A DNA stretch of 64,000 nucleotides from Paenibacillus lutimineralis (GTDB taxonomy: Bacteria > Bacillota > Bacilli > Paenibacillales > Paenibacillaceae). The notes under the pieces were generated by a model, which was not told where the DNA came from, did not search any database, and worked only from the letters and a program-made list of their open reading frames with translations. The DNA is taken from contig NZ_CP034346.1 in NCBI RefSeq assembly GCF_003991425.1, positions 1,587,501 to 1,651,500 of the forward strand, written 5' to 3'. The translations under genes were made by a program, and so were the position numbers. Positions 28,201 through 37,500 of this stretch are shown here, piece after piece; position 1 is the stretch's first letter, and each line of letters begins with the position of its first letter.

Positions 28201-31200
28201 CTCCGTCAAATCCAACATTGGGCACTGTGAGTCTGCAGCAGGAATTGCTGCGATATCTAAAGTACTTTTACAGATGAAATATGGCATTCTAGTACCCTCC
28301 CTGCATTCGGAAGAACTGAATAGCCACATCCATTTTGAGGAAACGCCTTTTTATGTCCAGCGGGAAGTTTCCGCCTGGGATCGGGTTTCCCTGGGGGAGG
28401 GAACAGGCCGCAAGGAATATCCGCGCCGAGCGGGCATCAGCTCTTTTGGGGCGGGCGGGGCCAATGCGCATATCATTTTGGAGGAATACATACCTGCACA
28501 GTCTGGCGCAGGCGATTCGGCTGAGGAAGACGTGGAGCATATCATCGTGCTATCCGCCCGCTCCGAGGAGCGGCTGAAGGCCTATGCCGGGAAGTTGGTC
28601 GAGTACGCTCTTGAAGCAGAGAAAGAAGGTATCCTGCTGGCGGACATCGCTTATACGCTGCAAGTCGGCAGAGAACCATTCTCGGAAAGAGTGGCGTTGA
28701 TCGCGGGTTCCACCGCTGAGTTGAAGGAACTACTGAACGAATATCTTGAGGGCGAACTGAATCATGGCAAGCTGTTCCGGGGCAATGCCAAGGGCTTCAA
28801 GGAATATGCAGAGCTTTTGAGCAACATACAGCCTGGCGTCTCACTGACGGATATGCTACTGGAAAGCGGAAACATTGGGAAAATTGCCCAGTTATGGACA
28901 CTTGGACTTGAAGTTGATTGGGCTAGACTCCATAGGTCTGGCGATCGCAGCAGAATCCCGTTACCGACTTACCCCTATGCCCGGAACCGTTATTGGGTAA
29001 ACGAGGTGAAACGTCGGGAAATCAGCTATCCGGCCATCATTCATGAGACAGCGGGATTGGGACGGCTGGTCGAGCGCAATCTGACCACGATCGCTGGCTT
29101 TCGGTTTAACTCTCGCGCGGAAATCATCACCCGCCAGTATGGGCTTCTTTCGTTCGGGGGGCAACCCTGTCTGAATCCCTTTGGCATGCTGAGCTTTGCT
29201 CGTGAAGCACTTGAACTGGCTGGGTATGATGGAGAATCGATCATAGAGAACGTCGTCTGGTCAGGCATGGCAGCGCACCGGGATGGTCTGATGCTGGATG
29301 TCTATATTTATCCTGAAGATGGCGGGGCGCTATGCGAGATTAGGGATGAAGAAGAACGTGTGCTGCTCCAATGCAAGTTTTCTTCTAGAATTCATGCCGA
29401 AGAAGATAATCGGAAATCTGATTTGTCCCTGCTAGAGGCAAAAAAGCTCAAGGACGGGCTGGGCGAGCAGATTCGTCAAGATCTTCAATCGTTGTATGGC
29501 ATTACGGGAGTGCTAGAAGGCGCCCGTGTCGGGCGATCCGATGGCAGCGACCTGCTTGCCGTCATCGATTGCGGCGAACAGATGACTGATTCGCTGGCGC
29601 CTGAGGTGTTGAAACAGGCGAGCGAACTGCTTCTGGTCCTAGCTGCACAATCAAACGCGGGATCCCAGGTTATGCTTCAAGCCGTTGCAAATTGGACTTA
29701 TCGCCACGGTTTGGCCCGGCAATTTATTCTTAGGGTGGAACGCATCGCGGAGGATCAATATGTCCTGACCACGGCAAACGGTGAGGGCGACATTCTCTGG
29801 AGTATGCGGGCATCCGCGTCAGCCGGCTTCCCGGCGCACCATCCGCAAGTAGAAGCACAGGAATCAATCGGCGCAGCAACTATGCTATATTACACGACCG
29901 AATGGGCTCCAAGCGGCGTCGAAGATTTGAGTGGCGACAGCCTTGGTGGGGACGTGGTGCTGTTTCTGGACGATGCGTCAAAGCTTGCCAGCTTCAAGCT
30001 GAGCTTTGGATCGAGAGCTAGGCTGATCTTCGTCACACCGGGGGAGCAATACGCACAATCGGGGAACAGCCATTATATTGTCAATTACGCTGACAAAGGG
30101 TATTTGGCGATGCTTCTAAAGGCGCTGGGCGAGCGGGGCATCAGCATAACGCAGATGGTTTTCTTCGCTGGGGCGTCGGAGCTTCCAGCCGAAGCCAAGC
30201 TAAGCCACAGCCTGCATCCGCTGCTGTTCCTAACCCAGGCTCTGATGGAGAGCAAGGCGGCGGACAAGGTGCGGCTGGTCTATGCTTTTACCGATACCGG
30301 AAGCGAAACGGCGCTGCTGGACAAGGCGCTCGGTGGCTTCGTCAAGACGCTGCGGCTGGAAAGCCCCAACTACAGCTTCAAAACGGTAGCGCTTGAGACT
30401 TCCGTTAAGATGGAGGACGTACAGGGCATGCTGGAGCAGGAGCTTCGCCTGTCCAATGAAGAGCAGGAAGTCCGTTACAGCGGAACCGCCCGTTTTGTAA
30501 AGCGGCTCGTTCCGGCGCAATCCCAAGTGGATCTGCCGGGTTCACAAGACATATTACGGGAAAACGGCGTTTACATTGTCACCGGTGGGCTTGGTGGACT
30601 CGGCCGTTTGTTTGCGGCATACCTTGCGAGGACCCAAAACGCGCAGCTGGTTCTAACCGGACGGTCCGCCCTTGACGATACCAAGACGCTGCTGCTTGAA
30701 GAAGTGCGCTCCTACGGAGGAAGTGTAGAATATATCGTTTCAGATGCTGCAGAAATGCAGGATGCTATGGCGCTTGTAGCGCAGGTTAAAGCTAAATACG
30801 GGCGGATTGACGGCGTACTTCACTGCGCCGGCATCAACAATGATGCCTATATCCTTAAGAAGGACGTTGCTGATTTAGATCGTGTCATTTCCTCGAAAAT
30901 AATGAGCACCCTGAATTTGGATTATGTGCTCAGGGAGGAGAAGCTGGACTTCATGCTTCTTTTCTCTTCGCTGACGGGTGAAACCGGAAATCCAGGTCAA
31001 GCCGATTATGCCTATGCCAATCATTTTCTAAATGAATTTGCGGTATATCGCAAGCAGCTTGCTTCAAAGGGTGAACGTACGGGAAGGACAGTATCGGTGG
31101 CTTGGCCGCTATGGGAATCTGATGGCATGCAGTTATCGGAGGAGCAACGGAAAATTCTTGAACTGCAGACGGGTCTCGTTCCGCTGCCTGTCGAGAAGGG

Positions 31201-34200
31201 AATCTTAGCTTTTGAATATGCGCTGGGTCTGGATGCAGCTGGCCCGCTCATAGTGGGCTATGGAAAGCAGGATCGTGTACGAAGGCTGCTGGAAGGCGTT
31301 AACCGTAGGGGAACGGCGATAAAAGTTGTTAAGACTCATGTCAGCGACATCTCGGAACGTGAACCGGATGACTTGAATGGTTCAGCTATAAAAGAAGAAG
31401 TTCGTACCGTAGCAGACGATTCGGGCATTTCGGCCGCCGAGATTCGAAGCGAGGTGACGGAGGGGCTTCTGGAGCAGACTGTGCGCTATCTGATCGGTAT
31501 ATTTAGCGAACTGCTCAAGCTGGAACCCGATGAGCTTGATGTACACGCCGAATTTGAGGAATACGGTGTCGAATCAGTCATGATCGGTTATTTCAACGGC
31601 AAACTTGAAGAGGATCTCGGTGAGGTTTCCAAGACGCTGCTGTTTGAATATCAGACGATCACAACACTGGCCGTCCATTTAACGAAGCAATACAACCAAG
31701 CACTTATGCTGCTGTTCGGATCTGATGTGCCATCTCAGCAAGAGCGGAGGGCTGAATCAGTTGAGCCGGTCGATCCTAGTGCAGGGAAATGGTATACAGA
31801 GGCTACACCTTATGTATGGCAGGAACTGCCTTCGTTCGCGGGCCGGTTCTCCAGCCGTGCGGAGACAGCTCGTCCAACCTCGGATGATGCGATTGCAATC
31901 ATCGGATTAGGCGGAAAATATCCGTTGGCTTCCGATGTTTATGAGTTCTGGGATAATATCGCTGCGGGCAGGGATTGCACCGGTGAAATTCCGGCCAGTC
32001 GCTGGGATTACCGCAAGTATTTCGGTGGCAGCTTTGAGAAAGTTCAAGAAGGCAAGATGTATAGCAAGTGGGGTGCATTCGTTGATGATGCGGATAAGTT
32101 CGATCCGGCCTTCTTCAACATCGCCCCACGCGAAGCGGTCATAATGGATCCGCAGGAACGCCTTTTTGCTGAAACAGTATGGTCAGCGCTGGAAGATGCC
32201 GGTTATACGAAGAAGAAGCTTCAGCACTATCAGGAGGGGCATGGAGCGAATGTAGGGGTGTTCGCAGGAGCGACCACCTTCTCGTACCAAATGTGGGGGC
32301 CTGAGGAATGGGAGCGCGGCAATCTGTCGGCTATGCCGAATGTGTCGCCATGGTCCATCGCCAACCGCATTTCATATATGTTCAATTTTAGTGGTCCCAG
32401 CCTAGCAATTGATACAGCGTGCTCCTCTTCTTTGGCGGCAATCCACGCCGCCTGCGAGAGCCTGAGGAGTAGGGAATGTCGTCTCGCTATAGCCGGAGGT
32501 GTCAATCTTTATCTTCATCCTTACAAATATGTGCTGATGTGCCAGACCAAAATGCTCTCACCGACGGGGAAATGCCACAGCTTCGGAGACGATGCCGATG
32601 GTTTTGTGCCTGGTGAGGGCGTGGGGGCGATTCTGCTCAAGCCACTTCGCGAGGCAATACAGGACAATGACCATATCTATGGCGTAATCAGGGTTACGGA
32701 AGTCAACCATGGGGGGAAGGTCAGTGGGTATACCGTTCCTAATCCAGCCGCGCAGGTCAGCCTGATCTCAAAGGCGCTGAAAAAAGCCGGCGTCGACGCA
32801 GGCACTATTTCTTATATGGAGGCGCACGGAACGGGCACCAAGCTGGGCGACCCCATTGAGATCAACGCGTTGAACCAAGTGTTTGATGAATACCACCCTG
32901 CCAAGCAGTCCTGTCCGATCGGATCGGTCAAATCCAATATCGGCCACCTGGAAGCGGCAGCGGGTATCGCTTCTATCACTAAAGTGCTACTTCAGATGAA
33001 GCATAAACAGCTTGTCCCATCCATCCATGCGGAGAAGACGAATAGCAATATCGATTTCGGCAGCTCTTACTTCCGTGTGCAGCGGCAAGCTGCCCCATGG
33101 ACTGTAGAAGACCGGGAAACGCCAAGGCGTGCCGGGATCAGTTCCTTCGGCGCTGGCGGAACTAATGCATTTGTACTACTTGAAGAATATAAGGCTTCAG
33201 GCGATGGGTACAGAAACAGCGGGCCAGAAGATGATGGAAATCAGATTATTGTCCTTTCCGCCAAAACGCAGTATTCGCTGAAGCAGATGGCTATGAGAAT
33301 GAAGGGCTTTCTGGAGCGTTTTCCGGATACGGAGCTTAGTGACGCAGCCTACACGCTCCAGACAGGCCGGGAGGAAATGAACTGCCGTATGGCGTTTGTA
33401 GCGGTCTCCGTGCAGGAAGCGGTGGACAAGCTTACAGTCTATCTATCCAGCGTTAGCCGAGAGGATATCTATACAGGTACGGTGTCCAAGCGCAACCGGC
33501 CGGAAGTGGAGAAGTTGGATAATGACGGAAGGACAGCGGCGTTGTGGGTTCAGGGCGCAGCAATCGATTGGGCACTGCTATACAGCCAAGGTATGAGAAG
33601 AATCATTCCGCTTCCGACTTATGCTTTTGAACGGGAGAGCTACTGGATCCCTCGGACAGAGTCACGCGGATCGACTCGCGGATCTCACAAAATACATCCG
33701 CTTGTGGACGGTAACATCTCCAGCTTTAGCAGGCAGCAGTACGAGACGTTGTTAGGTGAGGGCTCCTTCCAAAGTTTCGGACATACTGCCTTCATCGAGC
33801 TATTCAGGGTCACTTCTGAGCTTGCGATGGAAGCGCCTTGCCGCATGATCGAAGATGTCGTCTGGGGCAAGCTGCCGCTTCTTACGGCGGAGTGCAAAGT
33901 GGTCACATCTCTGTATGAGAGTGGTCGTTACATTGAATGCGAAGCGGGCTTTGAGAATGAGTCCGGCGAGTACGTTGTATGCGCACAAGGTAAAGTGTCC
34001 ACGGTCGGATACAGACAACCCCAGGCTGTCGAAATGGATGATTTGGATGATTTACCTTCGCTTGAGCGGCTCCGGGACGACTTTATGGCTCCAGGAAGCT
34101 ACATTGAGTCCCTGCGTGATGTCCGGACAGGCGGTGGTCGGGCAGCGATGGGCATTGTTTTTAAGGATTTTGTCGAATCGCAAGCGGAACGAGTATTTAA

Positions 34201-34486
34201 CGATCTGGCAATGGAGGAATTGATCCGGAGCCTGGTGCGCATCACTTCGGATGCAGATGAAATAGAATTCCGCTCGCTGTTGCGGTGTACCGTGTATGGA
34301 GCGCTTGGACGCGAGGTCAAGGTGCTGGCATCCTGGCGCCTGCTTCAAGAGGGTAAGGCAGTCTATGAAATTACCGTGAACGATGCGCAAGGCAATGTAA
34401 TCCTGACAATGGAAGAGTTGGTTGTGAAACTCGTCTCTGTACCAGCAGAAGCCGTCGGCGTCCTGGAACACTCCGCTTCGGTCTGA
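25214..34486 (+). CDS. Trans-AT PKS: docking-KR-ACP-KS-psiDH-KR-ACP-KS-psiDH
   Basis: A 3090-aa protein. Docking helices 1-30 (SGAISKEEGLRQI), KR1 with its structural subdomain to about 445 (Tyr in SDYAYAN), ACP1 529-608 (Ser562, GFDSI), KS1 662-1090 (Cys829, DTMCSSSL), a DH-like region 1279-1550, KR2 1786-1973 (Tyr in ADYAYAN), ACP2 2084-2163 (Ser2121 in GVESV, with Glu for the usual Asp), KS2 2226-2661 (Cys2403, DTACSSSL) and a terminal DH-like region 2826-3080. Both DH-like regions lack HxxxGxxxxPG and the HPxxxD motif, so I call them pseudo-dehydratases; these two modules should leave beta-hydroxyls. The second KR module is completed by the KR at the start of the next protein. No docking helix is visible at the C-terminus. 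ATG directly follows the previous TAA, with GGAGGG 7 nt upstream. Confidence 0.92.
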   Translation: MRSIIEGVASGAISKEEGLRQIAAYKQKHKQDLLYFTQTLREEPLPTVRANDLGHVLVLAADKRLQPLVSDALDSRPSSFTFVTPEELGAGVDGGHSSFGLEQAFAQLLAEMEKRGQFPGSILHMHSQEAMDERGHGSAMESGFYSVFALTKAIFSFKKRAKVSLLFHYRESEDSAVHAAVAAFGKSAMIENPDLLFKTVSTDFGREAFNADSLQMLLLELGHMQRGHRVVHYRNSRRLVPQLEGQEAPASIVQASTSEAPAYLITGGLGALGYMLASHLAETQQAGLVLVGRTPLNEAAEKKLEVLRRAGSKVTYVSCDIANLMEMRQLSATVKAHFPRLHGVLHCAGKTEDSFILRKSWDSMADVLAPKVAGTINLYEIFRNEPLEFMMLFSSISSVIGNIGQSDYAYANSFMDCFADEKRGFAGFRLISVNWPLWEAGGMGTTADSLEILHKNLGISPLPTSQGVRAMSGLSRSWNANALVLYGDGAKMEEAVHQMNHPANIGVLEEAATKPQLHPQLDATELKQGAEQYLKQIFIKVTKIPPHALGLDDSFEKIGFDSIMAMSINEELEAVFGDLSKTLLFEYQTLRELGEYFAEHHAGVLGKLIVPPASKKPAASVAVGIGQSPELRTAKLQAPRKVMPSPASPSKTESGQRTREMQDIAIIGLSGKFPMSPDMRAFWDNLLHARDCISEIPGDRWSIDEFYTTDKNELGKMYCKWGGFLDDVDRFDALFFNISPREAEIMDPQERLFLECAYSAIEDAGYTRDSLGSHKVGVFAGVMYGQYQLLDAEVDGRKIALSSVYASIANRVSYHLNLNGPSIALDTMCSSSLTSIHLACDSIRKGESDLAIAGGVNVSIHPDKYIFLSQQKFAASDGRCRSFGEGGDGYVPGEGVGTVLLKPLDRAISDGDHIYAVIKASSINHGGKTTGYTVPNPSMQGAVIQETLQAAGVNPRTINYIEAHGTGTSLGDPIEISGLVKAFKEGTGDKQFCAIGSVKSNIGHCESAAGIAAISKVLLQMKYGILVPSLHSEELNSHIHFEETPFYVQREVSAWDRVSLGEGTGRKEYPRRAGISSFGAGGANAHIILEEYIPAQSGAGDSAEEDVEHIIVLSARSEERLKAYAGKLVEYALEAEKEGILLADIAYTLQVGREPFSERVALIAGSTAELKELLNEYLEGELNHGKLFRGNAKGFKEYAELLSNIQPGVSLTDMLLESGNIGKIAQLWTLGLEVDWARLHRSGDRSRIPLPTYPYARNRYWVNEVKRREISYPAIIHETAGLGRLVERNLTTIAGFRFNSRAEIITRQYGLLSFGGQPCLNPFGMLSFAREALELAGYDGESIIENVVWSGMAAHRDGLMLDVYIYPEDGGALCEIRDEEERVLLQCKFSSRIHAEEDNRKSDLSLLEAKKLKDGLGEQIRQDLQSLYGITGVLEGARVGRSDGSDLLAVIDCGEQMTDSLAPEVLKQASELLLVLAAQSNAGSQVMLQAVANWTYRHGLARQFILRVERIAEDQYVLTTANGEGDILWSMRASASAGFPAHHPQVEAQESIGAATMLYYTTEWAPSGVEDLSGDSLGGDVVLFLDDASKLASFKLSFGSRARLIFVTPGEQYAQSGNSHYIVNYADKGYLAMLLKALGERGISITQMVFFAGASELPAEAKLSHSLHPLLFLTQALMESKAADKVRLVYAFTDTGSETALLDKALGGFVKTLRLESPNYSFKTVALETSVKMEDVQGMLEQELRLSNEEQEVRYSGTARFVKRLVPAQSQVDLPGSQDILRENGVYIVTGGLGGLGRLFAAYLARTQNAQLVLTGRSALDDTKTLLLEEVRSYGGSVEYIVSDAAEMQDAMALVAQVKAKYGRIDGVLHCAGINNDAYILKKDVADLDRVISSKIMSTLNLDYVLREEKLDFMLLFSSLTGETGNPGQADYAYANHFLNEFAVYRKQLASKGERTGRTVSVAWPLWESDGMQLSEEQRKILELQTGLVPLPVEKGILAFEYALGLDAAGPLIVGYGKQDRVRRLLEGVNRRGTAIKVVKTHVSDISEREPDDLNGSAIKEEVRTVADDSGISAAEIRSEVTEGLLEQTVRYLIGIFSELLKLEPDELDVHAEFEEYGVESVMIGYFNGKLEEDLGEVSKTLLFEYQTITTLAVHLTKQYNQALMLLFGSDVPSQQERRAESVEPVDPSAGKWYTEATPYVWQELPSFAGRFSSRAETARPTSDDAIAIIGLGGKYPLASDVYEFWDNIAAGRDCTGEIPASRWDYRKYFGGSFEKVQEGKMYSKWGAFVDDADKFDPAFFNIAPREAVIMDPQERLFAETVWSALEDAGYTKKKLQHYQEGHGANVGVFAGATTFSYQMWGPEEWERGNLSAMPNVSPWSIANRISYMFNFSGPSLAIDTACSSSLAAIHAACESLRSRECRLAIAGGVNLYLHPYKYVLMCQTKMLSPTGKCHSFGDDADGFVPGEGVGAILLKPLREAIQDNDHIYGVIRVTEVNHGGKVSGYTVPNPAAQVSLISKALKKAGVDAGTISYMEAHGTGTKLGDPIEINALNQVFDEYHPAKQSCPIGSVKSNIGHLEAAAGIASITKVLLQMKHKQLVPSIHAEKTNSNIDFGSSYFRVQRQAAPWTVEDRETPRRAGISSFGAGGTNAFVLLEEYKASGDGYRNSGPEDDGNQIIVLSAKTQYSLKQMAMRMKGFLERFPDTELSDAAYTLQTGREEMNCRMAFVAVSVQEAVDKLTVYLSSVSREDIYTGTVSKRNRPEVEKLDNDGRTAALWVQGAAIDWALLYSQGMRRIIPLPTYAFERESYWIPRTESRGSTRGSHKIHPLVDGNISSFSRQQYETLLGEGSFQSFGHTAFIELFRVTSELAMEAPCRMIEDVVWGKLPLLTAECKVVTSLYESGRYIECEAGFENESGEYVVCAQGKVSTVGYRQPQAVEMDDLDDLPSLERLRDDFMAPGSYIESLRDVRTGGGRAAMGIVFKDFVESQAERVFNDLAMEELIRSLVRITSDADEIEFRSLLRCTVYGALGREVKVLASWRLLQEGKAVYEITVNDAQGNVILTMEELVVKLVSVPAEAVGVLEHSASV

Positions 34487-34539
34487 TTCGTAGGGATTGC
34501 CGAAAGATAGCATATCAAACAAGACAGGTGGTCAGCACA

Positions 34540-37500
34540 ATGAGTCTCGGTAAAGCGGACGGACATAAAGAAATAATCTATTTTCAGGAGCAGTGGGCGG
34601 ATTCCGCCCCTGCCCCACAGAACGAAGCGGCCGCCCGGCCCCTGGGAGTCCTACTACTTGTTGTGGAGTCGGACACCCCTGAGTCGTGGAGAACTGTTGA
34701 CGCTTTGACTTCCGATTTTACAGTGGTGAGCGTGCATCTAGGAGCGTCCTACCTCCGGGAGGGAGAACGTTGCTACAAGGTTAACCGGAATCTAGAGAGT
34801 GACTACGCCGCTATGCTTGCGGAGGTTATAACAAGCTTCCCGAAAATTGACTCCGTGGTGATGTTATGGGATCAGGAGCTGCCAGCGGGGAGAAATACGG
34901 ATGGTGCGTTAAGCAGCGTTTTTTATCTCATTAAAGCCTTCCATGCGTTAAAGCTAAGGTTGAACAATCGTTGGCTGTCCCTTTCCACCAGCGGGGGCGA
35001 GAGGCTGGATGTCGAGGCACTTGGCGCGCTTGGAAAGTCGTTGGAGCGCGTATATCCGCGCCTGCGCTTTACGCATGCGGAAGTACCCGGGGACGGCTCA
35101 AAAGTGGCGGATATATTGCGCGGAGAGCTGCTACAAGACAGTTATGCATTTTCCCATGAGGTCCGGTATGAACAAGGAATACGGAAAGAAAAACAGCTGC
35201 GAGAGGTTGTTTTGAGCAGAGAATGCATACTGTTGAAGCCGGGGGGCGTATACATAATTTCCGGCGGAGCGGGCTCTCTCGGGATGATTCTCGCTGGACA
35301 CTTGGCCCGTACCTACAAAGCAAGGCTGATGCTGCTCGGCAGGAGCACGCAAGATTCCGCACTTGAAGCGAAGCTGGATACGCTGCGCGCAATGGGGGCG
35401 CAGGCGGAGTATCTGGCGTGCGATGTTTCCGATCCGCTACAGGCGCAGCAGGCAGTGCAGCAGGCGAAGCGGTGTTTTGGAGATATTCACGGAGTTGTCC
35501 ACGCAGCGGGTAAGGCGAGCAGCAAACTTATTTTTCAAAAGCAGGCCCATGAGTTTTCCGGAATTCTCCAGCCCAAAATCGGCGGCGTTCTCGCTCTAGA
35601 TGAGGCAACGAAGGCGGAGGCGCTTGATTTCTTTATCGTCTTTTCATCTACCTCTTCGCTGATCGGAGATTTTGGGCAAGGAGATTATGCCGTGGCGAAC
35701 CGATATCTGGACAGATTTTGCGAGCGGCGTGATCGTCGGGTAGATCAGGGGCAACGCAGTGGCAGAAGTATCAGCATACAATGGCCGCTCTGGAAAACGG
35801 GAGGTATGCATCTAGATAGTGGGGCCGAGCAGTTGTACCTACAGGCCTCGGGTATCGGGCAATTGGAAGCCGAGCAAGGAATCGTCTGCTTTGAAGCGGT
35901 GATGGCGGGCGGATTCCCCCAGACTGCGGTTATATACGGAGAACGAGCCAAGCTGGAACTGCAATTGATGCTGGCGAAGCCGACCGAGCATAGTCAAGTC
36001 AAAGGAGGCGCAACCGAGTTGGATAAGCATGGTCAGCAACGATCCATAGAAAGTGGCTTGTCGCGGGTTATCCTCGTGGAAGAGCGGGTCAGGCGCGATG
36101 TGCTGCGATTAGCTGCGGAGGTTCTACAAACGCAGACAAGCAAGCTGGATATGGATGAAAATATGGGCGATTTCGGCTTTGATTCGATCTCGCTTAAGGA
36201 ATATGCCGACGCTTTATGCGAACTGTACGGGATCGAGCTGTCCCCCGCCGTATTTTTTGCCAAAACTACGCTAAAAGAGCTGGCGAATTTTCTTCTGGAT
36301 GAGGATTTCAGTGAGGAGGTCGCAGCTTATTATGCGGCTGAAGAGGGGCCAGAGCAGGCATTTATTGAATCTCCAGCTGAAGAAGGAGTGGCCGAGAAAT
36401 CTTCATTTACCGAACAACCAGAACCTTCTCCTCCGAGTCAGACTCCGGCTTTGCAGCCGCTCTCCCAAAAGTACCCAGAACGTAAAAAAACGGGCATGGT
36501 GCCCACCTCGGTACAGACAACCCGGGATGTGGCCGTTGTTGGCATTAGCTTCAAGCTACCTGGGGCGGATACGGCTGAAGAGCTGTGGGGACTTCTGGAT
36601 CGCCGCGAGAACCACGTGCGAGAGGTCCCCGATGACCGTTGGGACTGGAAGGCTTATTACAGTCCCGATGCGCAGGAAGACAACAAGACCAATTCTAGAT
36701 GGGGAGGATTTATCAGCGGGCACGATCATTTCGACGCGAAATTCTTTCAGATTTCACCACGCGAGGCCGAGCTGATGGATCCGCAGCAAAGGCTGTTTAT
36801 CCAGGCGGTATGGAGAGCTGTGGAAGATAGCGGCTATAAAATGTCGGAGCTTTCGGGCAAACGGGTAGGGGTGTTTGCAGGTGTGCAGTTCTCCGATTAT
36901 CAGCAGCTACTGTCCGCTAACATGGAGAAGGTACATGCCCAGTCCAGCATCGGCAACGCGACCGCGCTCCTCAGTAACAGGGTATCTTATCTCTTTAATT
37001 TCAACGGGCCGAGCGAGTCGATTGACACCGCCTGCTCGAGCAGCCTTGTGGCCCTTCACCGTGCGGTCAAATCGATCCAGCAGGGGGAGAGCGAGCTGGC
37101 CCTTGCGGGTGGCGTTAGCCTAATGCTTGATCCCAACACCTATGTAGGGGCAGGCGTCATGGGGGTCTTTTCTCCGGATGGGCAATGCAAAACGTTTGAC
37201 CGCAGCGCGAATGGTTATGTCAAAGGCGAGGGTGTCGGCGTGGTTGTACTCAAACCGCTTGAGAAGGCGGTGGGGGACGGTGACTATATTTATGGCGTTG
37301 TCAAAGGAACTGCCGTAAACCACGGCGGACGGGCCCACTCCCTGACTGCCCCCAATTCCGACGCCCAGGCGGAACTGTTGCTGGAGGCTTATACGGAAGC
37401 AGGAGTTGATCCGGCGACGGTGTCCTATATTGAAACCCACGGAACGGGTACTGAATTGGGTGATCCGGTTGAGGTCGGGGGCTTGAAAAAGGCATTCTCC

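Noticed and set aside
31565..31580. GVESV in the second ACP of the 25214-34486 protein as a dead ACP
   Set aside because: The serine that is modified is present; Asp to Glu before it is conservative.
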